Origin: CAZKBP01 sp964551015
GTDB taxonomy: Bacteria > Bacteroidota > Bacteroidia > Cytophagales > Microscillaceae
Direction: 5' to 3'
DNA: 64,000 nt
Assembly: GCA_964551015.1 (NCBI GenBank)
Contig: CAZKBP010000001.1
Span: 248,001 to 312,000 of the forward strand
A program made the translations under genes and the position numbers. Numbering within the stretch: position 1 is the stretch's first letter; each line of letters begins with the position of its first letter. This document shows, in pieces, positions 51,228-59,731 of this stretch. Under the pieces are notes generated by a model. That model did no database searches and was not told the origin of the DNA. It saw only the letters and a program-made list of their open reading frames with translations.

Positions 51228-54200
51228 ATGAATTTCACACTAAGGAAAAGGTTATCTCTTTGGATAATCCTATTGAGCTTTTTGACACCAGCGCTGCCAG
51301 CACAGCAAATGTCCGAAACCATTCCATTAGACCCAAAGGTACGCTTGGGCAAGCTCGATAATGGAATCCGCTATTATATTCGTCAGAACGCCAAACCCGA
51401 AAAGCGCGTAGAACTTCGCTTGGTCGTAAATACGGGTTCTATGCAAGAAAACGAGAACCAAAGAGGCTTGGCGCATTTTACCGAACATATGCTTTTCAAC
51501 GGAACCAAAAACTTTGAAAAAAATGATATTGTAGATTATCTGCAAACCATTGGGGTCAAGTTTGGTGCTGATCTGAATGCTTACACCAGCTTTGACGAAA
51601 CTGTGTATATCCTACCCATTCCTACGGATGACGAAGAGATTCTCAACCAAGGTTTCCAAATCTTAGAAGACTGGGCGCACCAAGCAACCTTTGAAGGCGA
51701 AGAAATCGACAAAGAAAGAGGCGTGGTACTCGAAGAAATGCGTAGTCGCAGTGGAGCGGGGCAACGTATTCTGGATCAGTGGTTACCCGTGCTTTTGAAA
51801 GACTCTCGCTATGCCGAGCGAATTCCCATCGGTAAAAAAGAGATTTTGGAAAATTTTGAATACGAAACCATCCGAAACTTCTACCGAGATTGGTACCGCC
51901 CCGATTTGATGGCCGTCGTAGCCGTGGGTGATATTAATCCTGACGAAATAGAAGCCAAGATTAAAAATTACTTCGGAAAAATCCAACCCGTCGAAAATCC
52001 CCGAGAAAAACAAAGTTATCCCGTTCCCGATCACGAAGATACCCGAGTGGTCATTGCCACTGACCCCGAAGAAGCTTTTAATAGTGTGCGTGTTTACTAC
52101 AAAAAAGATCCACAGGAAGTGAATACGCAACAAGATTATCGTCGTCAGCTCATCTACACGATCTATGGAGGCATGTTTAACAAACGTTTGAGCGAGCTAA
52201 GCCAAAAAGCGGATCCACCTTTCATTGGGGCAGGTGTAGGTTATGGCGGAACCCTTGCCCGTACCAAAGATGCTTATACCGTTTTTGCTACCGTACAAGA
52301 GGACAAAATTATGAGCGGCTTAGAAACCGTACTCGCCGAGAATAAACGCGTTCTCGAGCACGGGTTTACGCAGAGCGAATTAGATCGCTACAAGAAAGAC
52401 CTCCTCAATCGCTACGAAAAACAGTACAATGAGCGCGACAAAACCCCCTCTCGCCGTCTCATTTCAGAATATGTAAATCACTTTCTGGAGGATGAGCCCG
52501 CCCCAGGAATCGAGTGGGAATATGAATTTGTCAAGGAAGTATTGCCCGGCATTCAATTACAAGAGATCAATCCCTTGGCTAGTCAATGGATCACCGACAA
52601 AAACCGAGTAGTGATAGTAACCGCTGCCGAAAAAGAAGGCGTATCTATCCCTACCGAAGCAGAAATACGCCAAGCACTCGACAAAATGGAGACGATGGAA
52701 GTAGAACCCTATGAAGATAAAGTCATTGACGAGCCTCTCATGGCAAATATGCCCGTGCCCGGTCGAGTCGTAGATCAAAAAACCCTCGAGGCAGCCGAAG
52801 CCACTGAATGGGTGCTCTCTAACGGCATGAAAGTAGTGCTCAAACCCACCAATTTTAAAGATGATGAAGTACTGATCAGTGCTTTTAGTTTTGGAGGGCA
52901 TTCTCTGGTTAGTGATGAAGACTACTTTTCGGCCAACAATGCCGCCGCGATTGTCAATCAAAGTGGGATTCGGGATTTTTCTAACACAGATTTACAGAAA
53001 TTGTTGACGGGCAAAACGGTTAATGTCAGCCCTTATATCAATGATTACACCGAAGGTTTTAATGGAAGTGCTTCTCCCAAAGATTTGGAAACTATGTTCC
53101 AACTGGTGCATCTCTATTTTACCCAGCCTCGCAAAGATCAGGATGCTTTTCAATCTTATATCAATAAGAACAAAGCAATTTATCAGAATTTGATGTCCAA
53201 TCCCCAATTTTACTTTTTTAATCGTTATTCGGGCGTACTGAGCCAAAATCATCCTCGTAAGGGAGGTTTTCCTCAGCCCGAAGATTTAGAAAAAGTAGAC
53301 TTGGATAAAGCTTACCAAATTTACCAAGAGCGTTTTGCCGAGGCGGGAGATTTTGTTTTCTTTTTAGTAGGAAGCTTTGAGATGGAAACCATCAAGCCCA
53401 TGATTGAAACTTACTTGGCGAGCTTGCCTACCAAAAATCGGGAAGAAAGCTTCCGAGATTTGGGTATTCGCCCCCCCGAAGGCGTCGTGGAAGAAAAATT
53501 CCAGAGAGGAACAGATGAGAAAACTCAGGTAGCCATTGTTTTTAATGGAGAGTTGAAAGATCAGAAGGATGAATATTACCTCAACTCTCTGGCAGACGTT
53601 CTCAAGATCAAATTGACAGAGAACTTACGCGAAGAAAAAGGAGGCGTCTATGGCACCAGTGCCCGTGCTGGAGTTTCCAAATATCCCGTAGAACGTTATA
53701 CCATCTCTGTGCAATTTACTTGCGCCCCAGAGAATGCAAACGAGCTAAAAGAGGCCGTATATGAAGAAATCAAAAAGGTGCAAGAAAATGGCCCCACCAA
53801 AAAAGATCTAGACAAAATCAAAGAAAGCCAACGCCGAGACTTAGAAGAGAGACGCAAAGAAAACCGCTATTGGGTCAGTGGATTGAATGAAGTTTATTAC
53901 GAAGGTAAAGATGTAGAAAGTCTTTCCGAAAAGAAAATTCTAAAACGTATTAGCGATCTGACCGTCAACGATCTCCAAAAAACAGCCCAAACCTACTGCG
54001 ACTTTGAGCAGAGAATTGTGGTACAGATGAATCCCGAGGAAAAACCCGAGGAACCCATGAAGAGTAGTGAAGCAGGGGTAGAAACTGGCCAAATGACTCC
54101 CGATGATACTGATGTGGAAGAGGTATTAAATCGCTACCTAGAAGCCGTTGGCGGGAAAGAAAAGCTGGAGCAAATCACCTCTATTTATATGCTCGGAACC

Positions 54201-54722
54201 ATGAGTGTAATGGGGCAAGAGATGAAATCAGAGTCTTGGAAAAAGGCTCCTTTCAAATCATTAAAAGTCCAAACCGTGGCTGGTAACGAAATGGCACGTG
54301 TGGCCTTTGATGGTGAAAACGCACTTATCAAAACCATGCAGGGAGAGCAAAAAATAGAAGGCGACAAGGCTAAAACGATGCAGTTTGACGCGGCCGTTTT
54401 CTTAGAGCTAGACTATCAGGAATTAGGCTTGGAGCCAAGCCTAGAGGGGATAGAAAAGGTGGGTGAAGCCGATGCTTATAAAGTCGTTTTCCCTATCAGC
54501 GGGGAAGTAACGCTGACCCGCTGGTATGATACCGAGAGTGGCCTACTGGTGAAAGAAAAAAGCTTGGCGGGTGAAACTACCTACGATGAATATCAAGAAG
54601 TAGAAGGGATCAAGCTTCCTCTCAAAACTACTTCCAAAATTCAAGGTTTTGATGCCAAGACAGAATTTACCGAAGTCAAAATAAATCCTGAATTAGAAGA
54701 TGAACTCTTTCAAGTCGAGTAA
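51228..54722 (+). CDS. Secreted M16-family zinc metallopeptidase with C-terminal lipoprotein-sorting-like domain
   Basis: The 1164-residue protein has a signal peptide ending LPAQ and two M16 halves. The inverted zinc motif HFTEH is His83, Glu86, His87 and the distal ligand is Glu163 (KERGVVLEE), giving the usual 75-residue spacing. The second half (about 530-930) lacks HxxEH and is the inactive partner, with VYGTSARAGVSKYP as the conserved R/Y-type segment. Residues about 959-1164 form an additional domain (VEEVLNRYLEAVGGKEKL, YDEYQEVEGIKLPLKTTS) that resembles the outer-membrane lipoprotein-sorting (LolA-like) fold. The protein is likely periplasmic and degrades peptides. It has its own terminator. 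Confidence 0.9.
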   Translation: MNFTLRKRLSLWIILLSFLTPALPAQQMSETIPLDPKVRLGKLDNGIRYYIRQNAKPEKRVELRLVVNTGSMQENENQRGLAHFTEHMLFNGTKNFEKNDIVDYLQTIGVKFGADLNAYTSFDETVYILPIPTDDEEILNQGFQILEDWAHQATFEGEEIDKERGVVLEEMRSRSGAGQRILDQWLPVLLKDSRYAERIPIGKKEILENFEYETIRNFYRDWYRPDLMAVVAVGDINPDEIEAKIKNYFGKIQPVENPREKQSYPVPDHEDTRVVIATDPEEAFNSVRVYYKKDPQEVNTQQDYRRQLIYTIYGGMFNKRLSELSQKADPPFIGAGVGYGGTLARTKDAYTVFATVQEDKIMSGLETVLAENKRVLEHGFTQSELDRYKKDLLNRYEKQYNERDKTPSRRLISEYVNHFLEDEPAPGIEWEYEFVKEVLPGIQLQEINPLASQWITDKNRVVIVTAAEKEGVSIPTEAEIRQALDKMETMEVEPYEDKVIDEPLMANMPVPGRVVDQKTLEAAEATEWVLSNGMKVVLKPTNFKDDEVLISAFSFGGHSLVSDEDYFSANNAAAIVNQSGIRDFSNTDLQKLLTGKTVNVSPYINDYTEGFNGSASPKDLETMFQLVHLYFTQPRKDQDAFQSYINKNKAIYQNLMSNPQFYFFNRYSGVLSQNHPRKGGFPQPEDLEKVDLDKAYQIYQERFAEAGDFVFFLVGSFEMETIKPMIETYLASLPTKNREESFRDLGIRPPEGVVEEKFQRGTDEKTQVAIVFNGELKDQKDEYYLNSLADVLKIKLTENLREEKGGVYGTSARAGVSKYPVERYTISVQFTCAPENANELKEAVYEEIKKVQENGPTKKDLDKIKESQRRDLEERRKENRYWVSGLNEVYYEGKDVESLSEKKILKRISDLTVNDLQKTAQTYCDFEQRIVVQMNPEEKPEEPMKSSEAGVETGQMTPDDTDVEEVLNRYLEAVGGKEKLEQITSIYMLGTMSVMGQEMKSESWKKAPFKSLKVQTVAGNEMARVAFDGENALIKTMQGEQKIEGDKAKTMQFDAAVFLELDYQELGLEPSLEGIEKVGEADAYKVVFPISGEVTLTRWYDTESGLLVKEKSLAGETTYDEYQEVEGIKLPLKTTSKIQGFDAKTEFTEVKINPELEDELFQVE

Positions 54723-54753
54723 ATCACTTCTTCCAAAATAAATTATTTCCCAG

Positions 54754-54784
54754 AATAGCGAAGATCATTTTATTCTTCGCTATT
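54754..54784 (+). terminator. Intrinsic terminator after the M16 peptidase gene
   Basis: Perfect 11-bp stem AATAGCGAAGA / TCTTCGCTATT (54754-54764 and 54774-54784) with a 9-nt loop, followed by TTATTG. Confidence 0.75.
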
Positions 54785-54821
54785 TTATTGTTTATATTGA
54801 GCCTTCATCTCAATACAAATT

Positions 54822-55295
54822 ATGCATGATCAATACCACTTGCGCCTTTCCCTACTAGGATTAGTTTTGGGGGTAAATCTGAACCTTCAAGCGCAAAATG
54901 AACCCAAATACCTCCCTTGTGGAAGCCCTATTGACGGTGTGAGCGATAACCCGCGTTCTGAAATCACCATTATTGTACAGAATGATCAAATTCAAGACGT
55001 GGTAGCGAGCCATCCAGACCCACCCAACCGGGCGGAATTAATTGATTTGAAAGACAGAACCGTTCTACGCGGACGGATGGATATGCACGTGTACATCGAG
55101 GCTCAACAAAACCCACGAGCTACCATGGAGAGCGCTCAGCTCCTCAGGATAAAAGATCGCTTAGGAAGTATCGAGAAAGGTAAACTGGCGGATATCATCG
55201 CCTTAGACGATAATCCTCTAGAACATATTCGTACGCTCGAGCAAATACGCTTCGTGATGAAAGATGGCGTAGTCTACAAGATGGCAAATCCATAA
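54822..55295 (+). pseudogene. Amidohydrolase remnant with internal deletion of the catalytic core
   Basis: The 157-codon frame joins the two ends of a secreted metal-dependent amidohydrolase. Codons 1-25 are a signal peptide; codons about 75-100 read LIDLKDRTVLRGRMDMHVYIEA, which corresponds to LPGLIDMHVHI of intact enzymes but with the second metal-binding His changed to Tyr. Immediately after NPRA (near 55121) the frame continues TMESAQLLRIKDRLGSIEKG, KLADIIALDDNPLEHIRTLE and FVMKDGVVYK, which is the C-terminal end of the same family. The 250-300 residues that carry the remaining metal ligands are absent. An intact enzyme is about 420 residues. The joined frame is open, so a short product may be made, but it cannot be a working hydrolase. 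Confidence 0.8.
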
Positions 55296-55371
55296 ATTTC
55301 AACCCCAATTTAGATAATACTTCTGATATTTCCGTATCCATTACTAGCTGCTCACCCAATGCCCTAAGTCT

Positions 55372-56106
55372 TTGATAACTGATTTATTCAAATCCAAAGC
55401 AGAAAAAGAGTACTTGGCCTACTACCAAGTGCACGATAAGCCAGCAGGACGTCGTTTAGCGATTCCTGATATTCACGGCTGCGTACAGACTTTTCGCGTG
55501 CTCTTAGATCGGATTCAATTGAGTCCTTCGGATCAACTCTTTTTGCTGGGAGATTATATCAACAAAGGGCCCAATAGTGGGGGCGTTTTAGAAGAAATTA
55601 TCAAATTGGTAAACAAGGGGTATCAAGTCCATAAGCTACGGGGCAACCATGAAGAAATGTTCTTGGAAGCACATCGGAAAGGTACGCTCCCAGACTTTGT
55701 CCAACAATATGGTTCTCAATACATGCTCAATAAAAGAGGGCAATTGCCAGACCATTATCTAAAACTGCTAAAAAGCCTGAGCTACTATATTGAGCTAGAA
55801 GACTATTATCTGGTACACGCTGGGTTTAATTTTTCTGCCCGAAATCCTCTCCGTGATTGGGATGCCATGTTGCATATCCGAGATTACCCAGCAGACAAAA
55901 ACTTCTTGCAAGGGAAAAAAATTGTTCACGGCCACAATCCCAAACCTTTATCTATCATCCGAGCGCATATTGACGAGCAAAGCCCCGTCATTCCCCTTGA
56001 TAACGGCTGTGTATATCACGGAGAAAGACCAGAGCAAGGCAATCTACTTTGTTTTGATTTAGATACACACGCCTTACACATACAAGAAAATGTAGAAGCG
56101 GGATAA
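55372..56106 (+). CDS. PPP-family serine/threonine-type metallophosphoesterase
   Basis: The 244-residue soluble protein has the three PPP metal motifs: RRLAIPDIHGCVQTF (GDxHG-like, near 27-41), LFLLGDYINKGPNSGG (near 57-72) and KLRGNHEEMF (near 88-97), followed by the later His residues in YYLVHAGFNF and KKIVHGHNPKP. It could act on phosphoproteins or on dinucleotide polyphosphates (ApaH-like). The start is TTG 55372, because an in-frame TAG lies 27 bp upstream and no ATG precedes the first motif. It is separated by about 75 bp from the amidohydrolase remnant. Confidence 0.86.
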   Translation: MITDLFKSKAEKEYLAYYQVHDKPAGRRLAIPDIHGCVQTFRVLLDRIQLSPSDQLFLLGDYINKGPNSGGVLEEIIKLVNKGYQVHKLRGNHEEMFLEAHRKGTLPDFVQQYGSQYMLNKRGQLPDHYLKLLKSLSYYIELEDYYLVHAGFNFSARNPLRDWDAMLHIRDYPADKNFLQGKKIVHGHNPKPLSIIRAHIDEQSPVIPLDNGCVYHGERPEQGNLLCFDLDTHALHIQENVEAG

Positions 56107-56116
56107 GTTTTTTGTT

Positions 56117-56124
56117 TAAATTTG
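56117..56124 (+). promoter_or_regulatory. -7 element TAAATTTG before the pseudouridine synthase gene
   Basis: Exact TAnnTTTG match 44 bp before the start codon and 11 bp after the preceding stop codon; no spaced -33 TTG is present. Confidence 0.45.
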
Positions 56125-56167
56125 TGTAAATCTTCCAAGAAACCCACAACGAATAAGCAAGCCGCCT

Positions 56168-57211
56168 ATGCAAAACGAAGCCCCAGAAGATTTCCCAGAA
56201 GGAGACGACGACGATTTAGACCTCTTCGAGCATCATCGCCTCCTCGTGGACAAAAAGCAAGAACCCCTCCGAATTGATAAATTCCTGATGAATCGCCTAG
56301 CCAATGCCACGCGCAATAAGATTCAAGACGGAATCAAGGCGGGCTTTGTCAAAGTAAACGAGCAAACCATCAAGGCCAACTACAAGGTGAAGCCAGAAGA
56401 TGTGATTAGTATCTCTTTCCCCGAACCACCCCGTGATACCGAGGTAATTCCTGAAAATCTTCCCTTGGATATTCGCTACGAAGATGAGGATTTGTTAGTC
56501 GTACATAAGCCTCCGGGTATGGTCGTGCATCCTGCCTACCAAAACTGGACAGGCACTTTGGTCAATGCCTTGGCCTATCACTTCCAGAATCTGCCCGAAA
56601 ACCGCGACGGTCGCCCCGGCTTGGTGCACCGCATTGATAAAGATACTTCTGGCTTACTCGTGGTAGCCAAGACTGAGCAGGCATTAACTCATTTGGCGAA
56701 ACAATTTTTTGACCATAGCATCGAGCGTACTTATTTGGCTTTGGTCTGGGGAGAACCTAAGGAAAATGAAGGAACGATTGATGTGAACTTGGGGAGAAGC
56801 TTCAAAGACCGTCGTGTTACGGATACTTTTCCCGAAGGAGATATTGGGCGGAGAGCCGTGACGCATTACAAAGTCCTAAAGACGTTGAGATATGTAAGCT
56901 TGATCCAATGCCAACTCGAGACGGGGCGTACGCATCAAATTAGAGCACATATGAAGTATCTAGGGCATCCTCTTTTCAATGATAGCACTTACGGCGGAGA
57001 TAAGATTTTGAAAGGAACGGTTTTCTCCAAATACAAAAGTTTTGTAGAGAATTGTTTCAAATTAATGCCTCGCCAAGCTTTACACGCTAAATCGCTCGGC
57101 TTTATTCATCCTCGTACCCAAGAAGAATTGTATTTTGATTCGGACTTGCCCGAAGATTTTCAAAGTGTCTTAGATAAATGGGTACATTATGTACAATATA
57201 ACCAAGACTGA
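56168..57211 (+). CDS. RluA/RluD-family 23S rRNA pseudouridine synthase
   Basis: The 347-residue protein has an acidic N-terminal tail, an S4 RNA-binding domain (about 35-90, RIDKFLMNRLANATRNKIQD) and a pseudouridine synthase domain. The catalytic Asp is in GLVHRIDKDTSGLLVVAK near residue 157. The KTRY-type segment QLETGRTHQIRAHMKYLGHPL is near 254-274. The S4 domain and overall length favour RluD (23S rRNA helix 69) or RluC-like targets over RluA. The gene overlaps nothing and is followed by the second YbjN paralogue. Confidence 0.92.
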   Translation: MQNEAPEDFPEGDDDDLDLFEHHRLLVDKKQEPLRIDKFLMNRLANATRNKIQDGIKAGFVKVNEQTIKANYKVKPEDVISISFPEPPRDTEVIPENLPLDIRYEDEDLLVVHKPPGMVVHPAYQNWTGTLVNALAYHFQNLPENRDGRPGLVHRIDKDTSGLLVVAKTEQALTHLAKQFFDHSIERTYLALVWGEPKENEGTIDVNLGRSFKDRRVTDTFPEGDIGRRAVTHYKVLKTLRYVSLIQCQLETGRTHQIRAHMKYLGHPLFNDSTYGGDKILKGTVFSKYKSFVENCFKLMPRQALHAKSLGFIHPRTQEELYFDSDLPEDFQSVLDKWVHYVQYNQD

Positions 57212-57282
57212 GGCAAGATTATTGGAAGATAGGTAAATTATCATTTACTTGCGTATCCGCTTACTCATATCAAAAATTGCTT

Positions 57283-57738
57283 ATGGCTTCTAAAACAATC
57301 AAAGAAATCCGTGTGGAGTTGGCTCAGGCTATGATTGAAAAGTATGTAGAATCTATTGGTCTCAGCAAAGAACAGGCTTACAGTGAAGAGAAAAATTTTT
57401 GGCATTGGAAACACGGCTCCGCCAATATTGAAGTATTTGTCCAGTCTGTAGATGTAGGAGAGGACAAAACCCGCGAATACCTGCGTATTTTTTCTTACAT
57501 GGCTGACATTCCTACCGTTAGTTTGCAAGCCAGGGAGCAATTTCTGATCCGTCTGCTCGAGATGAATGACCGTAATCTGGGCGTGAAATTAACCCTGATG
57601 GAAGGCACCAGCCGAGTTTATGCCACTTATGAAAGAGATATTTTGGGAATGGATTTTGGTGAATTAGCCACCTGTATTGCTGACTTAGAATGGTGGGCCG
57701 ATAAGCTCGATGATGAGTTGAAAAGTCCTTATAACTAG
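57283..57738 (+). CDS. YbjN-domain protein, paralogue 2
   Basis: The 151-residue protein (ATG 57283, MASKTIKEIRVELAQ) is a paralogue of the product of 25675-26109. Shared landmarks are KYVESIGLSKEQAYSEEKNFWHW, LGVKLTLMEGTSRVYATYERDI and LATCIADLEWWADKLDDEL; the last 19 are nearly identical in both. The two proteins differ in orientation and neighbourhood, so they arose by an old dispersed duplication. The YbjN fold may act as a chaperone or stress regulator; function here unknown. It sits just upstream of the ATPase-nuclease pair but is 132 bp away and is probably not part of it. Confidence 0.78.
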   Translation: MASKTIKEIRVELAQAMIEKYVESIGLSKEQAYSEEKNFWHWKHGSANIEVFVQSVDVGEDKTREYLRIFSYMADIPTVSLQAREQFLIRLLEMNDRNLGVKLTLMEGTSRVYATYERDILGMDFGELATCIADLEWWADKLDDELKSPYN

Positions 57739-57870
57739 TATCTCGAGACGGCAGACGACAGATCAGTAGAACCAATCATAAAAAACACGCCCTTAGCAGC
57801 CCACGACCCAGAACATCCTGAGAAATTCCTCCAAATTGCTTATCTTTAAAGAAAGCAAGTTCACTTTCCC

Positions 57871-59133
57871 ATGTCTGAAAAACTCTACGTCCGTAACTTT
57901 GGCCCTATCCGCGAGGCCGAGCTTGACCTCAAACAAGCCATGGTTTTCATTGGCCCCCAAGCTAGTGGCAAAAGTACCTTGGCAAGGTTGGTGACGATTA
58001 TGCGGGACTGGCAGTTTATTGCCGACTCGCAGGAGCACGGATTCGGCGATTCTATCTTTAGAGATTATCAAATAGCGTCTTTTTTCAAAGAAAATACCTT
58101 CATTCACTTTGAATGCGAAGAGTATACAGTTTTATATGAAAATGGAAGCTTGTCCTTTCCAAAAAAAGAGGAGTACTTAACCAGTAAAAAAAATCTCGAG
58201 GAAAATCCGGAAAGCAACCTAAGAACGCTCGAGACTCTTGACAAGATACCTGAAATTCTAAAAGAGGCTAAGAAGCAAGTGACAGAAGAGAATGTTGAAA
58301 TAGTAAAAGCATTATTGAAACAGCTGGAGAGGAAAAATTATGCAGGCATTTCTTCTTTGAAAGTTCATAGCCTTTATATCCCCGCTGAGAGATCATTTAT
58401 CTCCGTGGTAGCGGGCTCGTTTATGACATTACAAGAGCGGAAAGTTAGCATCCCCCAACCTATTCTCCGCTTTGGTGCCGCTTTTGAAGAAGCGAGAAAT
58501 GCGACTCCTTCTTTGAAACTAGACCTAATCAGTGCTGAATATAAGTACGAAAATCAAGAAGATAGAATTTATTTCCAAAAAGACTCATATCTCAAATTAA
58601 CCGAGAGTGCCAGTGGTTTTCAAACGCTGGTGCCGATGGCTTTAGTTATAGAACATTTTCATAATTATGACCGACTTCACGACTTACCCATCAGGTTCAT
58701 CATCGAGGAACCCGAACTCAATCTTTATCCCACCACCCAGCGGCAGCTCATCAATTATCTGGTAGAAAAATGCACCTATGTGCACCCTCAGAGTGGCCTT
58801 GCTAATCAACTGCTCATCACCACGCATAGCCCCTATGTGCTGACGAGTTTGAACGTACTCATCGCAGCCCACGAAATTGCGAGGCTTTATCCTCAAGAAG
58901 AAAATACAATCGAGGAAATAGCTCCCAAAGCTTCATGGCTCAATCCTGAATGTTTTGGTGCTTACTATGTCAGTGAAGGGACAGTACGTCCCATTATGCA
59001 AGATGAAGAAAGTCTGAAGTTAATTCAGGAAAGCCAACTGGATGAGGTTTCGGAGGATATTCTGGATGATTTTGATGCTTTGATGGAAATTTTCGTAGCG
59101 AGACGAAAAAAAGAAACCAGTACAATCCCGTGA
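57871..59133 (+). CDS. OLD/ABC-type AAA ATPase of a putative two-gene defence-like module
   Basis: The 420-residue protein is an ABC-class ATPase. The Walker A loop GPQASGKST is at 28-36, a signature-like motif ESASGFQ at 245-251, Walker B FIIEEPELNLYP at 276-287 and the H-loop His319 in LLITTHSPYVLTSL. The insert between Walker A and signature (about 50-230) is rich in Glu and Lys and probably forms a short coiled coil. No TOPRIM or nuclease domain follows the ATPase core; the end (370-420) is acidic. Such proteins are sensors in OLD, Gabija, PARIS, Septu and related phage-defence systems. The stop overlaps the next start by 4 bp. A TATCTTTA sequence at 57841-57848 is one base off the -7 consensus. 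Confidence 0.8.
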   Translation: MSEKLYVRNFGPIREAELDLKQAMVFIGPQASGKSTLARLVTIMRDWQFIADSQEHGFGDSIFRDYQIASFFKENTFIHFECEEYTVLYENGSLSFPKKEEYLTSKKNLEENPESNLRTLETLDKIPEILKEAKKQVTEENVEIVKALLKQLERKNYAGISSLKVHSLYIPAERSFISVVAGSFMTLQERKVSIPQPILRFGAAFEEARNATPSLKLDLISAEYKYENQEDRIYFQKDSYLKLTESASGFQTLVPMALVIEHFHNYDRLHDLPIRFIIEEPELNLYPTTQRQLINYLVEKCTYVHPQSGLANQLLITTHSPYVLTSLNVLIAAHEIARLYPQEENTIEEIAPKASWLNPECFGAYYVSEGTVRPIMQDEESLKLIQESQLDEVSEDILDDFDALMEIFVARRKKETSTIP

Positions 59134-59642
59134 GTAAAGACTTAATTTCTGCTTTCCTCGAAGGAGATTGTTTAAAAATAGAAACCTCTTTGGAGTTTAG
59201 TATTGCTGATGGAGAGGCCAATACTGGACGATGCTACATTGTAAATGCAGAAGAAACTGAAGGGCAATTCAAAGTGTCAAACCCTCGTGGAAAAGAAATC
59301 TATTTTTTAGCTATCGATAAGTGCTTATTGGATGACCAAGACAACTTGGAGAGATGTGACTTTGCCATCTTTGATGAAAGTACTTTTTGCTTTGTTGAAA
59401 TTAAAGAAACGCGAAGAAGACGAGGTAAAGTCCGTGAAAAAGCCATCCAACAACTCGAGGCCACCATTAACTATTTTAAACAGCATATTGATTTCGAGGA
59501 CTATCGATTGGAAGCTATTATTTACTTGGTGAGTCGTGGTGCGTACCCTGCTGCCGATACGAACAAGGAGAAAATGAAAGCCCGCTTCGCTACTAAGCTA
59601 GAAACTTTACTCCTCGAAGGCAACCACAAAGCCTTCCCCTGA
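59130..59642 (+). CDS. PD-(D/E)XK nuclease-like partner of the ATPase
   Basis: The 170-residue protein starts at GTG 59130 inside the ATPase stop codon (GTGA), so translation is coupled. It has the core of a restriction-endonuclease-like fold: an N-terminal helix, a hairpin with Asp77 in ERCDFAIFDES, the strand FCFVEIKE with Glu90 and Lys92, and a following helix with a Gln/Tyr pair in IQQLEATINYFKQH (Gln108, Tyr115). The arrangement D-x12-E-x-K is the PD-(D/E)XK active site. I do not recognise a named family. Paired with an OLD/ABC ATPase it would be the effector that cuts nucleic acid when activated; this is inference. Confidence 0.65.
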   Translation: MSKDLISAFLEGDCLKIETSLEFSIADGEANTGRCYIVNAEETEGQFKVSNPRGKEIYFLAIDKCLLDDQDNLERCDFAIFDESTFCFVEIKETRRRRGKVREKAIQQLEATINYFKQHIDFEDYRLEAIIYLVSRGAYPAADTNKEKMKARFATKLETLLLEGNHKAFP

Positions 59643-59731
59643 AAAATTTTGATGAAAATTCTTCGTATTTGCTCAACTATTAAGCAAGTGTTTAGTATAT
59701 TTACCAAATTGCGATGCAAACTTGTAGCCTT

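Noticed and set aside
57871..59642. ATPase-nuclease pair as a Gabija, PARIS or Septu system
   Set aside because: The ATPase lacks a TOPRIM domain (Gabija), the partner is not TOPRIM (PARIS) and has no HNH motif (Septu). It is kept as a candidate new type.
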